64,000 nt of DNA from an uncultured Lachnospiraceae bacterium (GTDB lineage Bacteria > Bacillota > Clostridia > Lachnospirales > Lachnospiraceae). How positions within the stretch are numbered: the first letter of the stretch is position 1; the number at the start of each line of letters is the position of its first letter. The translations under genes and the position numbers were made by a program. Under the pieces are notes generated by a model. The model saw nothing but the letters and a program-made list of their open reading frames with translations, ran no database searches and was not told the origin of the DNA. Of this stretch, positions 35,843 through 44,000 are shown piece by piece. The stretch is taken from the NCBI GenBank assembly GCA_910584695.1, contig CAJUBR010000001.1:38467-102466 (forward strand), given 5' to 3'.

Positions 35843-35933
35843 AATAACATAGCTAAAAAAGGCTTGCTTTTTATTTTTGTAAAATAATTTGTGGAAAATG
35901 CACTAAATAATTTACTTTAATACCTATTTAGCA

Positions 35934-35961
35934 TTGACAAATACCTACTTTTGTTTATAAT
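35934..35961 (+). promoter_or_regulatory. Promoter of the serine recombinase
   Basis: Consensus TTGACA (35934-35939) and TATAAT (35956-35961) with a 16-bp spacer. The motif AATACCTA(T/C)TT occurs on both sides of the -35 box (about 35920 and 35940), a possible repressor site. Confidence 0.85.
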
Positions 35962-35970
35962 TAAGTAGAA

Positions 35971-36037
35971 CACAAAAGGCAAGCCTTTTGTGTTTATCTG
36001 TTTTCACATATTGTAATAATGCAAATTTATTACAATA
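35971..36037 (+). promoter_or_regulatory. Two palindromes in the recombinase leader
   Basis: CACAAAAGGC-AA-GCCTTTTGTG (35971-35992) is followed by TATTGTAATAA and TTATTACAATA around 7 nt (36009-36037), both perfect. The second ends just before the ribosome binding site at 36040. They could be operators or an attenuating RNA fold. Confidence 0.65.
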
Positions 36038-36053
36038 TAGGAGGTTTATTCAA

Positions 36054-36710
36054 ATGAAGAAACAACAAGAGCAACCAAACCAAAATCCGCAAAGATATGG
36101 TTACATCCGCATATCGGATGCTACACAAAAGATCCATCGGCAAATGGATTTTATGAAAGAACTGGGACTTACTGAGGATCACATTTTTGTTGACAAACAG
36201 TCCGGAAAAGATTTTAATCGACCAGCGTATAAAAGATTAATGCGTAAACTCAAATCCGGAGATACCCTTTACATCAAAGAGTTAGATCGCCTGGGAAGGA
36301 ACAAGGAAGAAATCAAGGATGAGCTTAACAAACTCCGTTCTAAACAAATTCGTGTGAAAATTACAAACATTCCTACTACAATGCATGATTTTGGTGAAGA
36401 TGACTGGATTCTTGACATGGTTAATAATATTCTAATAGAAGTCTTGGCAGCTGTTGCAGAACAGGAACGGATCACCAACCGGCAGCGGCAGGCAGAAGGA
36501 ATTGCAGCTGCACGGGCACGGGGTGTTCATCTAGGACGTCCCATTCTCAAACTTCCAGACAATTTTGCTTACTATTACAAATGCTGGGAAGAAAAGACCA
36601 TGTCACGGGCAGAAGTATTAAAAGCACTTCAGATTACCCCCTCTCAATGGTTTTCCTACAGCAGAAGTTATCTGAATCACAGAGATACAGGACAAAAAAA
36701 CAATAAATAA
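36054..36710 (+). CDS. Serine recombinase (resolvase/invertase type)
   Basis: 218 residues from ATG at 36054 (AGGAGG 9 nt upstream). RYGYIRISDATQKIHRQ holds the nucleophilic Ser; YIKELDRLGRNKEEI and AEQERITNRQRQAEGIAAAR are typical of small serine recombinases, and a short helix-turn-helix lies at the end. It has its own promoter and is the only large plus-strand gene in the ICE. It may resolve multimers of the element or invert DNA. Confidence 0.93.
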   Translation: MKKQQEQPNQNPQRYGYIRISDATQKIHRQMDFMKELGLTEDHIFVDKQSGKDFNRPAYKRLMRKLKSGDTLYIKELDRLGRNKEEIKDELNKLRSKQIRVKITNIPTTMHDFGEDDWILDMVNNILIEVLAAVAEQERITNRQRQAEGIAAARARGVHLGRPILKLPDNFAYYYKCWEEKTMSRAEVLKALQITPSQWFSYSRSYLNHRDTGQKNNK

Positions 36711-36720
36711 TTAACAAAAT

Positions 36721-36781
36721 ACAAACCTGTGTAAGCCCAGTAAATTCAACGGCTGAACAGGGTTTGTCGCCATTGGCGACA
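36721..36781 (+). other. Two hairpins after the recombinase gene
   Basis: ACAAACCTGT pairs with ACAGGGTTTGT (36721-36767), and TGTCGCC-ATT-GGCGACA (36765-36781) is a perfect stem that partly overlaps it, so the two folds are mutually exclusive. No clear T-run follows. Terminator or recombination-site function is possible. Confidence 0.5.
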
Positions 36782-36834
36782 GCGAGAATTAAAAAACAAA
36801 AATTAATACTAAATCTTTTTAAAAAAGGGAATAC

Positions 36835-36863
36835 TTGATTTTAGCTGAAGCATATGATATATT
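36835..36863 (+). promoter_or_regulatory. Promoter of the antisense RNA
   Basis: TTGATT (36835-36840) and TATATT (36858-36863) with a 17-bp spacer, on the plus strand, facing the toxin gene. Confidence 0.7.
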
Positions 36864-36873
36864 ATGCCTAGGC

Positions 36874-36897
36874 AAATGAAGTCAGCATATTAGATAT
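36874..36897. repeat. Direct repeat in the antitoxin RNA
   Basis: The repeat aaatgaagtcagca followed by tattagatat matches 37042-37063 with a 2-nt difference in spacing. Confidence 0.85.
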
Positions 36898-36906
36898 GCA
36901 CAAATT

Positions 36907-36949
36907 GAACCCCCAGTAGTTCCAGCTACTGGGGGTTCTTCTCTTTTTA
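36907..36949. terminator. Strong shared terminator hairpin
   Basis: GAACCCCCAGTAG and CTACTGGGGGTTC form a perfect 13-bp stem followed on the plus strand by TTCTCTTTTT. On the minus strand it lies in the 3' region of the small toxin gene, so it may stop both converging RNAs. Confidence 0.9.
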
Positions 36950-36966
36950 TGGTGGAGCAACCCAGG

Positions 36967-37056
36967 TTAGTTGTTGTCATTTCCTCCGTCTAGCCATTTG
37001 CAAATATAGTAGGCAACTATACCTGCCAATACGGAAAGAAAAAATGAAGTCAGCAC
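36967..37056 (-). CDS. Fst-like small hydrophobic toxin, 29 residues
   Basis: The product reads MLTSFFLSVLAGIVAYYICK then WLDGGNDNN: one transmembrane helix, an aromatic-basic boundary (CKWL) and a short polar tail, as in Fst/Ldr type I toxins that damage the membrane. GGAGGTGG lies 7 nt before the GTG at 37056. A longer frame to 37191 exists, but its N-terminus is not protein-like. The start region lies inside the repeat shared with the antisense RNA. The family call is by pattern, not by search. Confidence 0.7.
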   Translation of the reverse strand: MLTSFFLSVLAGIVAYYICKWLDGGNDNN

Positions 37057-37063
37057 TAGATAT
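37042..37063. repeat. Direct repeat over the toxin start codon
   Basis: Copy of 36874-36897, spanning the GTG start (37054-37056) and the bases up to the ribosome binding site. Pairing with the antisense RNA would block initiation. Confidence 0.85.
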
Positions 37064-37103
37064 CCACCTCCCTCCTGAGTCGGTGGGATTCGACAACACG
37101 ACC

Positions 37104-37132
37104 AGTATAGCATATCCTCTGCACTTTTTCCA
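37104..37132 (-). promoter_or_regulatory. Promoter of the toxin mRNA, extended -10
   Basis: On the minus strand TGC-TATACT (-10 at 37104-37109) lies 17 bp after TGGAAA (37127-37132). The extended -10 compensates for the weak -35. Confidence 0.6.
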
Positions 37133-37613
37133 TTTTTTCTTTCCGGTCTTATCCTTTTGGCATTCTTTCGTACACCCGCCGCATTTCGCACTATAAGTTT
37201 AGTTTTTTAAAACCCTTTTTAAAAAAAGAGCATAAGGAAAACGTGCTATCATGTGCCATGATAGGTTAGGCAAAGCCTAACGTTTCTGTGATATCAAAAT
37301 TCAAGGCAAATATCCATAGTTATGGACATATTTTGCTGTTTTTTTATCCATATCCTACAAAATCAAGCAAAAAAATAGCACCTTAACAATTCTGAAAGCA
37401 TTGATTTTACTGGATATAATAGTCCTTTCTAAAAAAGAGATTATTTTTTTGTAAAAAAGGTGTTTTTTTTACTCGTTTTTTTGTTAAACTATATATTTTT
37501 TTCAAAATCTCACTTTTAAAACACACCTTATCACTTTATGTTTTCTTGCTTACAGTCAATTCCTATTTTTATTAAATTAGTTTATTTAAATTTTTTAATC
37601 AAATCTTTCATTT
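37133..37613. other. AT-rich region with paired hairpins between toxin and relaxase
   Basis: About 480 bp without a gene. Two perfect stems lie back to back: CTATCATG-TGC-CATGATAG (37246-37264) and GTTAGGC-AAA-GCCTAAC (37265-37281). An imperfect repeat, aatatccata..tatggacatatt, follows near 37310-37335, then long T- and A-tracts to the relaxase stop. It could include an origin of transfer or transcript ends; nothing decides this. Confidence 0.5.
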
Positions 37614-38867
37614 TTATACATCTATATCCATATCTTTCTTTTGCATTTCAATTTTCTGCTGCAATTTTTCATATTCTGCCAGGTTCTTCATAGACTGAAA
37701 ATCTTTTTTAAAAGCTTTATTTATTCTATTCATGGCAACTGCCACTGTTTTAAGTCCACTATGAATATCTTGGTTTGCTAAGAGCTTATTATTTAAGGTA
37801 TCAGACAACTTGTAATTTGCCATTTTCCTATCTGAAAGCCTTCCCTGACGTTCTTCTTTGGCAAGTCTTCGGTCATACTCCTTCATTTCTTTTAAAATAG
37901 AATTTCCCAAACGTTCATATAATTCTTTTTCTTTGTTTTCTGCATACCGGTTAACGATCTTCTCTCCATCACCATAGGCTTCTTTGTACTTTTCCTGTTG
38001 TTTTCCTACATTCCTTTTAAACTCCTCATAATCCTTTTGATGAAATTTCTGGATAAATAATCTTGATAATTCATCCAGGTTCTTCCGGTTCAAATTTCCT
38101 AAACTGGTACTATTATAATTCCAATGCTGCTTATTGGTTGGCAGATTATTATATACTTTCAAAAATGACTGACGTAAATCTTTATCATAAGCTATCATTT
38201 TCTCCCTCTTGCCTCCAACAATATTTTTTCTTATCAGGTCATTTATAAGCTTATTTTCCTCCTGCTGCATTAGTATAGCATTGACAACAGAAGCCTTTCC
38301 CGCATTCAATGTAGACTGTCTCCAGACACCTTTGGGTTCTCCGTTCTCTCTCATCGGCCGTTGGGTTCTCCCCGGCTCCACCGTAGCGATATGAATGTGA
38401 ATATTGTCCGTATTGTAATGTATGGAAGCAGACCACACAGCCGATTCCACTATTCCTTCCTTTTCCAGCATTTTTTTCATACTGTTTCTTGTCAGTTCTT
38501 TTATCTTGTCTGCATTTAACGTATTGGTAACACTGTCATATAATCCCTGCTTTTCCAGCCAGCGGTTGTCAAAAGACAACACTGTCTGCCACATCAGATT
38601 TCCTTTTTCCTGTGCACTGACAAAATCCTTTTTCAGCTGCTGTTTTTCTTCTCCCGACAATCTGTCAGATGAAGCACTGAACAGCTCCGATGTTTTTTCA
38701 GGATTACCCATATAATCTATATATCCATTCCATTTATCTGAATATTCATTTCTTACCGCCTCGTCACGGTCAATATAATCAATATATCCTGCATATGCTG
38801 CACTATTCGGTCGAATGAATTTCGTGACCAGAACCACACCTGCTTTTATATCTCCCAAACCTATCAC
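37614..38867 (-). CDS. MobP-type relaxase
   Basis: 417 residues. GVVLVTKFIRPNSAAYAGYI and IDYIDRDEA at the N-terminus and the metal-binding HYNTDNIHIHIA (HxxxxxHxH type) identify a MOB-P relaxase that nicks one strand at oriT and pilots it through the secretion channel. The C-terminal half is charged and helical. A GTG start at 38867 overlaps the stop of the upstream gene; a GTG 10 codons on is a possible alternative. It forms an operon with two small accessory genes. Confidence 0.88.
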   Translation of the reverse strand: MIGLGDIKAGVVLVTKFIRPNSAAYAGYIDYIDRDEAVRNEYSDKWNGYIDYMGNPEKTSELFSASSDRLSGEEKQQLKKDFVSAQEKGNLMWQTVLSFDNRWLEKQGLYDSVTNTLNADKIKELTRNSMKKMLEKEGIVESAVWSASIHYNTDNIHIHIATVEPGRTQRPMRENGEPKGVWRQSTLNAGKASVVNAILMQQEENKLINDLIRKNIVGGKREKMIAYDKDLRQSFLKVYNNLPTNKQHWNYNSTSLGNLNRKNLDELSRLFIQKFHQKDYEEFKRNVGKQQEKYKEAYGDGEKIVNRYAENKEKELYERLGNSILKEMKEYDRRLAKEERQGRLSDRKMANYKLSDTLNNKLLANQDIHSGLKTVAVAMNRINKAFKKDFQSMKNLAEYEKLQQKIEMQKKDMDIDV

Positions 38868-39253
38868 CGCCCTGCTTTATTATCTTTCCGCTGTTTAAAT
38901 CCCGCAATCTTATCTTTTATTGATTGACGGCTTATTTTGACAGCTGTTGTTTCATCCATCTGTGTTGTCATGGGTGCTACATTAAACTGATATACAATCG
39001 CATTTAACAGCTCGATAATAATCTGGCTGTTAACATCCGCTGTATTGGTTCCAAGACGGATCCTGGTCAGTACCTTTGACAAATCCTCTGATACCTTTTT
39101 TGATACCGTTTCTGCAACGTTACAATTATTCTCATAGTCAGTTATAATAAATTCTAGCGTCCGGTTTATGGACGAAAAACCTTTTTCTTTTTGGATTTTT
39201 AACAATATATTTTCTGCTTCCTGACTAAGCTTGATATGTTTCTCTAATGACAT
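38864..39253 (-). CDS. Mobilisation accessory protein, 129 residues
   Basis: The N-terminus KLSQEAENILLKIQKEKGFS followed by NRTLEFII has the look of a ribbon-helix-helix protein. A helical C-terminus ends GFKQRKDNKAGR. Its stop overlaps the relaxase start and it begins right after the next accessory gene's stop, so it probably belongs to the relaxosome. No close family recognised. Confidence 0.7.
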   Translation of the reverse strand: MSLEKHIKLSQEAENILLKIQKEKGFSSINRTLEFIITDYENNCNVAETVSKKVSEDLSKVLTRIRLGTNTADVNSQIIIELLNAIVYQFNVAPMTTQMDETTAVKISRQSIKDKIAGFKQRKDNKAGR

Positions 39254-39514
39254 TTACTTATCCTCCATTTTATCCGTAATTTCCTCCATGAGCTCTGCCA
39301 CCTTTTGTAGCTGCTCTGTATTGTTCCCAATGATCACTCCTATGTTTTTCACCAAGGTAGAATATTCTTCCCTTTCTTCCCTGTACGCATCCACTACTGC
39401 CAGCCGGTTAAGATGCATCAATAAATATTCCTGCCTTGACATCCCAGCCTTTTGAGCCTTTTTGTCCAGCGTATTAACAGTAGACTCCTCCAGATTTCTA
39501 ATCAATATTTCCAT
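39254..39514 (-). CDS. Ribbon-helix-helix relaxosome protein, 86 residues
   Basis: MEILIRNLEESTVNTLDKKA followed by QKAGMSRQEYLLMHLNRL fits an Arc/MetJ-type ribbon-helix-helix, then a helical tail (EELMEEITDKMEDK-like). First gene of the mob operon; probably binds near oriT or controls the operon. Confidence 0.75.
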   Translation of the reverse strand: MEILIRNLEESTVNTLDKKAQKAGMSRQEYLLMHLNRLAVVDAYREEREEYSTLVKNIGVIIGNNTEQLQKVAELMEEITDKMEDK

Positions 39515-39557
39515 AAACGTCCTCCTCTATTTGCTCTCTGTTTTATTCCATGCAACA

Positions 39558-39582
39558 CAAAAAGGAGAACATTTCTGCTCTC
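39558..39582 (-). terminator. Terminator between the HTH gene and the mob operon
   Basis: On the minus strand GGAGAGCA-GAAA-TGTTCTCC (8-bp stem, GAAA tetraloop; 39563-39582) is followed by TTTTTG. It lies 30 bp after the second-frame stop of the HTH gene at 39612. Confidence 0.85.
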
Positions 39583-39611
39583 CTCTTCTAATCATATACT
39601 TACTATATATC

Positions 39612-40645
39612 CTATATACATACCCTATTAGATATATTTTTTTCTTTCAGGTTATAGTATAGATAGGGTGCAATTTTTGACATAGGGGAAATCAAATACG
39701 CAATATCACCCTGATTTTTTCCAGCCCGGATTGTATTGCACCTTTGCACTTTTTCCATATATTCTTCCAGATTGATGAATTGATTTTCCTGAAGTTTATT
39801 CTGCGGCAATCCTTTTTCTGCAGTACGGATCTGTTTTTTATAATTTGTACATTATTCTTCAATTCCTGCTTCTGCTCTGTTACTGTCTTTTGTGAATTTT
39901 TCCAGCTATCTTGTATACCAATAACCGCAGATGCATTGTCAACAGCAGATGCCTCCGCTTCTTTCCATACATTGCCAGTTAACTTAATTAGCAACATTTT
40001 CTTACCGGAAATCCCTGCATATTTTATCCGTATTAAATTTTTATTCCGCAGCTTCCTTAACAGCTTTTCAAAAGTTCTGTTTCCGATCCCAATCGCATCC
40101 ATAAATACAACCGGAATATCATAAACCACACCCTTTGTATTTGCCCTATGAAAAAGGTAAATCAGTAACAGTTTTTCTCTGCTGGATAAATGCATATGAT
40201 ATATCTTCAAGAGTTCTACCGCCTTATTTATCTTCACCTGATTGTTTTTATCCTGGCATATTTCATCTTTCATACCGTTACAATCTTCCGGCATATTTGA
40301 AATAAGACCGTTTATCTTTTCTTTTTCTATCTCTGAATACCTGGACTGACCAGGTGCATCTTCCGTAATGCCAAAATTAAAAATATACTGGTTTGACATC
40401 TGCTGGTGATTATACCATCTGTCTTTCCGGATAACATAACCTGCTTTCTCCAATTTACGCATATTGTATTGTACAGTACGTTTGCACACATTTAATGCCT
40501 TCGCTATAGTTTCTACTGCCGGAAAGCATTGTTCCTTATTCGACTTATGTACCAGATACTGTAACAATGCTATCGTTCCCTTTTTCAGCTTAACATCCTT
40601 ATACGCCGCATTTAATAAATCATATTTCGTCTCAAATCTCTGCAT
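39612..40645 (-). CDS. Helix-turn-helix protein with a split C-terminus (slip site or indel)
   Basis: The zero frame from ATG 40645 (GGAG upstream) runs 317 codons to 39692. Residues 1-90 form a winged helix (FPAVETIAKALNVCKRTVQY); a second follows around 165-225 (FMDAIGIGNRTFEKLLRKLR). Thus it resembles replication-initiator-type HTH proteins. The last 45 zero-frame residues look unnatural. Codon 270 ends in A AAA AAC (39833-39839). A -1 slip there continues with QIRTAEKGLPQNKLQENQF to a stop at 39612, 344 residues in all, close to a terminator. This is either programmed frameshifting or a one-base homopolymer deletion. Confidence 0.75.
39833..39839 (-). promoter_or_regulatory. Candidate -1 slip site A AAA AAC
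   Basis: The heptamer is in the correct phase (ATA AAA AAC). The -1 frame after it is open for 73 codons and protein-like. A weak stem, CTGC with GCAG, lies 10-30 nt downstream. Confidence 0.5.
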
Positions 40646-40743
40646 CTTATATTCTCCATCTTTTTTACTTTTTTATTGCTTTTTTTAATTATTTATGTTA
40701 TAGTAAAATTGCATTTTATATTTATAGCAAATGTGCTATACCG
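40646..40743 (-). promoter_or_regulatory. Upstream region of the HTH gene with a palindrome
   Basis: TATAGCA-AATG-TGCTATA (40723-40740) is a perfect 7-bp palindrome about 80 bp upstream of the start, a possible operator for the HTH protein itself. The region is AT-rich; no single promoter stands out. Confidence 0.4.
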
Positions 40744-40750
40744 TCATTTT

Positions 40751-40820
40751 AAAATCTGTCGTTTGATAATGCCATTGAATGATAATTTAAGGACATTAAT
40801 CATATGACAGATTTTTTTAT
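40751..40820. other. Nested stem structure in the gap
   Basis: AAAATCTGTC (40751-40760) pairs with GACAGATTTT (40806-40815), followed by TTTTAT on the plus strand. The loop contains its own small repeat (atgat..atcat). It could end a plus-strand RNA, though no promoter for one was identified. Confidence 0.45.
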
Positions 40821-40826
40821 AAGGAT

Positions 40827-40867
40827 TATAAAAACGGCTGTCTGCACTTGATACAAACAACCGTTTT
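40827..40867 (-). terminator. Terminator downstream of the polyvalent gene
   Basis: On the minus strand AAAACGGTTG pairs with CAGCCGTTTT, then TTAT. It lies about 215 bp after the stop of the 2010-residue gene. No gene is convincing between 40868 and 41081. Confidence 0.65.
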
Positions 40868-41081
40868 ATCACCCTTTCAAATTTACACGATTCTATAACT
40901 TCCACCAAGACTCTCTTTTTGTGCAGATTAACGGAATTAAATCTAAAAACTGTCTCATTCAGAAGCAGATCTGTTTTGCATCCCACTTCATGAGAGGTGA
41001 AAATTAGAATCTTTTAATTTTTCTTTTGTACAAATTATACAAAAATATCTTTTTCCAGATACAACCGGCTTTTCCGATCTT

Positions 41082-44000
41082 TTAAATAGCAAGCTCCATC
41101 TGTTGCTGGTTTCTTACTTTTTGCTGTTTTATCTGCTGATCCATTTGCTGTTGCCTTGCAATATTTGCAATCTGCTCCGTCTGGATATTACCGGCATTTA
41201 ATTTTAACAATTCTGCATCTGCAGGAGAAAGATCCAACTTCTTTATCTCCTCTTTTAATTTATCATTTGAATTCATCAGGGCATTTAATTCTTCTGAATC
41301 CTCCACTGGTTTTTGTTGTTTCTTAAGCTGCACCATCAATGGTCTTAACAAATGGTTCTCATTAAAATTAACCTGATCCTGATAATACTGCCTGCTGATC
41401 ACCTTACTTAATTCGGGTTCCTGTACCTTACTGTAAAGCTGTTCAAATACATTCTGTTCACTGTTTCCGGAATAGGTATCAATATAAGAATGGATTTCCT
41501 GATCCTTTCTTGTCACTAATTTATATGTAATACCTTCATGAAAATCCATAGAACCGGAATACAATTTATCCATCGTATTCTTAAAATCATATATACTTAA
41601 TATACAATCCTTCGGCAGCATATCACTGGTACTTTCCAGAATCCGGATATATGCCTCATTTTTTTCTTTTTCCGGTGCATTCATAATACCAAGCCGATTA
41701 TTTGCCGCATATGCCTTAAAATCATCAAAGCTTGTACAAATCTCGTATCCGTTTTCCTTCAATCTGGTATGCAGTTCCCGGATAGAACCGGTCCATTCAT
41801 TTCTAAGCGATTTCCTGTAGATGTTGCCGGCCTGATCACTGGTATACAAAAATGGACCAGGAGCAGCATCATAATTAGCATAGCAGAATTTATCCGGGAT
41901 GACACGGGATGCTTTTAGAGTACCAAGAACATTATTATATTCCTCAAATCCTTCAAACTCTGTTTCCAATCCCAAGAACTCTGCTGATAAAACAGCGGAA
42001 TCAATAACATTAAATGCCTGCTCTATATCTGCTGCCGTCACGGAACATTCCAGTGCAGCATCTACACACCGTTTTACATCATCCATGCCGGTAATATTTA
42101 TATTATCTAACGCATCCTTTTGTTCTGTAAGCCATCCTGCCAGCTGAATAGATTCGTCCATGACCGTTGTATCCGTGAAATCTTCCAGATTACACAATTC
42201 AATAAAATGCTCTTCTCCATAAAAGCTTATCCTTGTCTTAAAATCTTTCAATACTTGGATTTCATGATCTGTTTCTGCAGGCTCTATCGGTCTGATATCC
42301 GGATATTCATTTCTAATGTCTAACCGCAACAGTTCCAAAGCCCCTTCTTCACTCATACCAGGTTCCTTATACTGATGTTTTTGTGAAGCAATTGTTTTTC
42401 CAATCGTGGTTATATCAGAAAGTGCAACCTGATTTTCCTTATGCTCCAGTACTACAAGTTCCTCAACCTGTGTTTCATCAACAAGTCTGCTGTTGGACGT
42501 TTCCAAATACTGATTATAGAATTGTTTTGCCTCTTCATAGTCTGCAAAAGTAACTGCAGAATAGGTTATTTCCGGCTGGTATTCATTTAATTCCACATAA
42601 GCAATCCGATATCCATCTTTATTTCTGGCAATTGCATAGTATTTTATGCTTTCAGGCGAAGCATGTTTGCGAATCAAAAGAAAGCTCTCATTAATCTGGG
42701 ATAAGGAATGTACATTATCACTTAATACTGGTATTACCGACGTATTGTAAGCTCCTGTGGTAATCCGGTTTTCTTTTGGTACTGCATTACTATTCTCATA
42801 TTCTGCTATCGTCCAGAGCATATACTTATAAGAATCCACCAGCTTCATTTCCTGAAGGAGTTTTTTTGTTATCTCTGGTTCGTTTTCTAGTTTCTCTGCA
42901 TATTGCTCCGCTTTTTTAAAGTTCCCGGTACGGAATACATATTCTGCAATCAGTTCTCTATTATTCCGAGATAATCCCTCTGTTGCCAGGTTAATACGTG
43001 CCATGAGCTGCATACTGGAATCCGTTACCACATTTTTAGGAAAACCAAACGTTTCACACAGATGATCATATCGTTTCATCATTTCTGGTTCCAGCTTTAT
43101 ATCATTTTGTAATAAATTATCAATACACTCATATTCTGTTACTGCACTAAATCCACAGTTAATCTTATTTTCAAGAAAACTTTTTACAAACTCCTCTTGC
43201 TGAGTTTGTGTAATTTCCTTGAGCCCATTCCCAGTTACCTGATACAGCTTAGAGTTCTCCAATACATTCTCTTTCAATGCAATAACATCACCCTCTCCGA
43301 CACAAGCTGGTAATATGTCTGATGTTATTGCTTCCGGAGATGCTTTCAATAAACCAGCCGTCATTTCATCTATAGGCTGTACATCATACAAGTTATATTT
43401 TCTGCTAAACACTGCAAGTTTTGGTACAAAACTGTTATTAAGCCGGTATTCTTCTTTGGTCTTTTGATATAATTCCTGATATCTTTTCATTCTTCCAACG
43501 TCAAACAGTTCATTTTTTCCATCAATATAATCCCTGTGATTGGTCTCATAGACAGAATCAAGCAATGCAATATTCTTTATTACTTCCTCTGCCTTTTCAT
43601 TCTGAATTCCTTCTGCCGGCAGATGCCGGTCTAAATAGGAATTAATATCCTCCGCATACGGACGAAATACATCTTTCTGCACACGATCAATCAGCTTTTC
43701 TAGTGTCACTTCATACGGATGCTCTTTTGTCGCCTGTTCTTTCTTATAGACATTAAAACTATTAAATAAATGATCCCTTCGGCTTTCATTAATTGGTAAA
43801 CCCAGTGATGATTCCAACATAACATCCATTACATCCGCTTCACACTCTTTCTGGGCAGTTGACATTTTGGCACTGTTTTCTGACGTATGGATAATACCAT
43901 GAGCTATTTCATGACACAACGTACTTAATGCCATGGTAGATTCCAGTTTGTCATTAATCCGGATGATCTTTTTATCCGGTTCGCAGCTTCCCCGTAAACT

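Larger units (their letters stand above)
36870..36949 (+). ncRNA. Predicted antitoxin RNA of an Fst/par-like system
   Basis: A transcript from the promoter at 36835-36863 would run about 80 nt and end at the strong terminator at 36907-36949. It contains 36874-36897, a near copy of 37042-37063 (14 identical bases, then tagatat). In RNA it is therefore complementary to the start-codon region of the small-protein mRNA made from the other strand. This is the RNA II/RNA I layout of pAD1 par: convergent transcripts, shared terminator and trans-pairing repeats. Prediction only; no covariance check was possible. Confidence 0.65.

Noticed and set aside
35604..35852. 82-codon plus-strand frame upstream of the recombinase
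   Set aside because: No ribosome binding site, and it runs into the 14-bp inverted repeat at 35797-35842. Considered as an excisionase but shows no HTH pattern.
39612..39809. 65-codon frame as an independent gene
   Set aside because: It has no start signal of its own and reads naturally as the -1 continuation of the HTH gene from the slip site.
40744..40986. 80-codon minus-strand frame
   Set aside because: It has no ribosome binding site and lies across the hairpins at 40751-40867. Composition is not protein-like enough to call.
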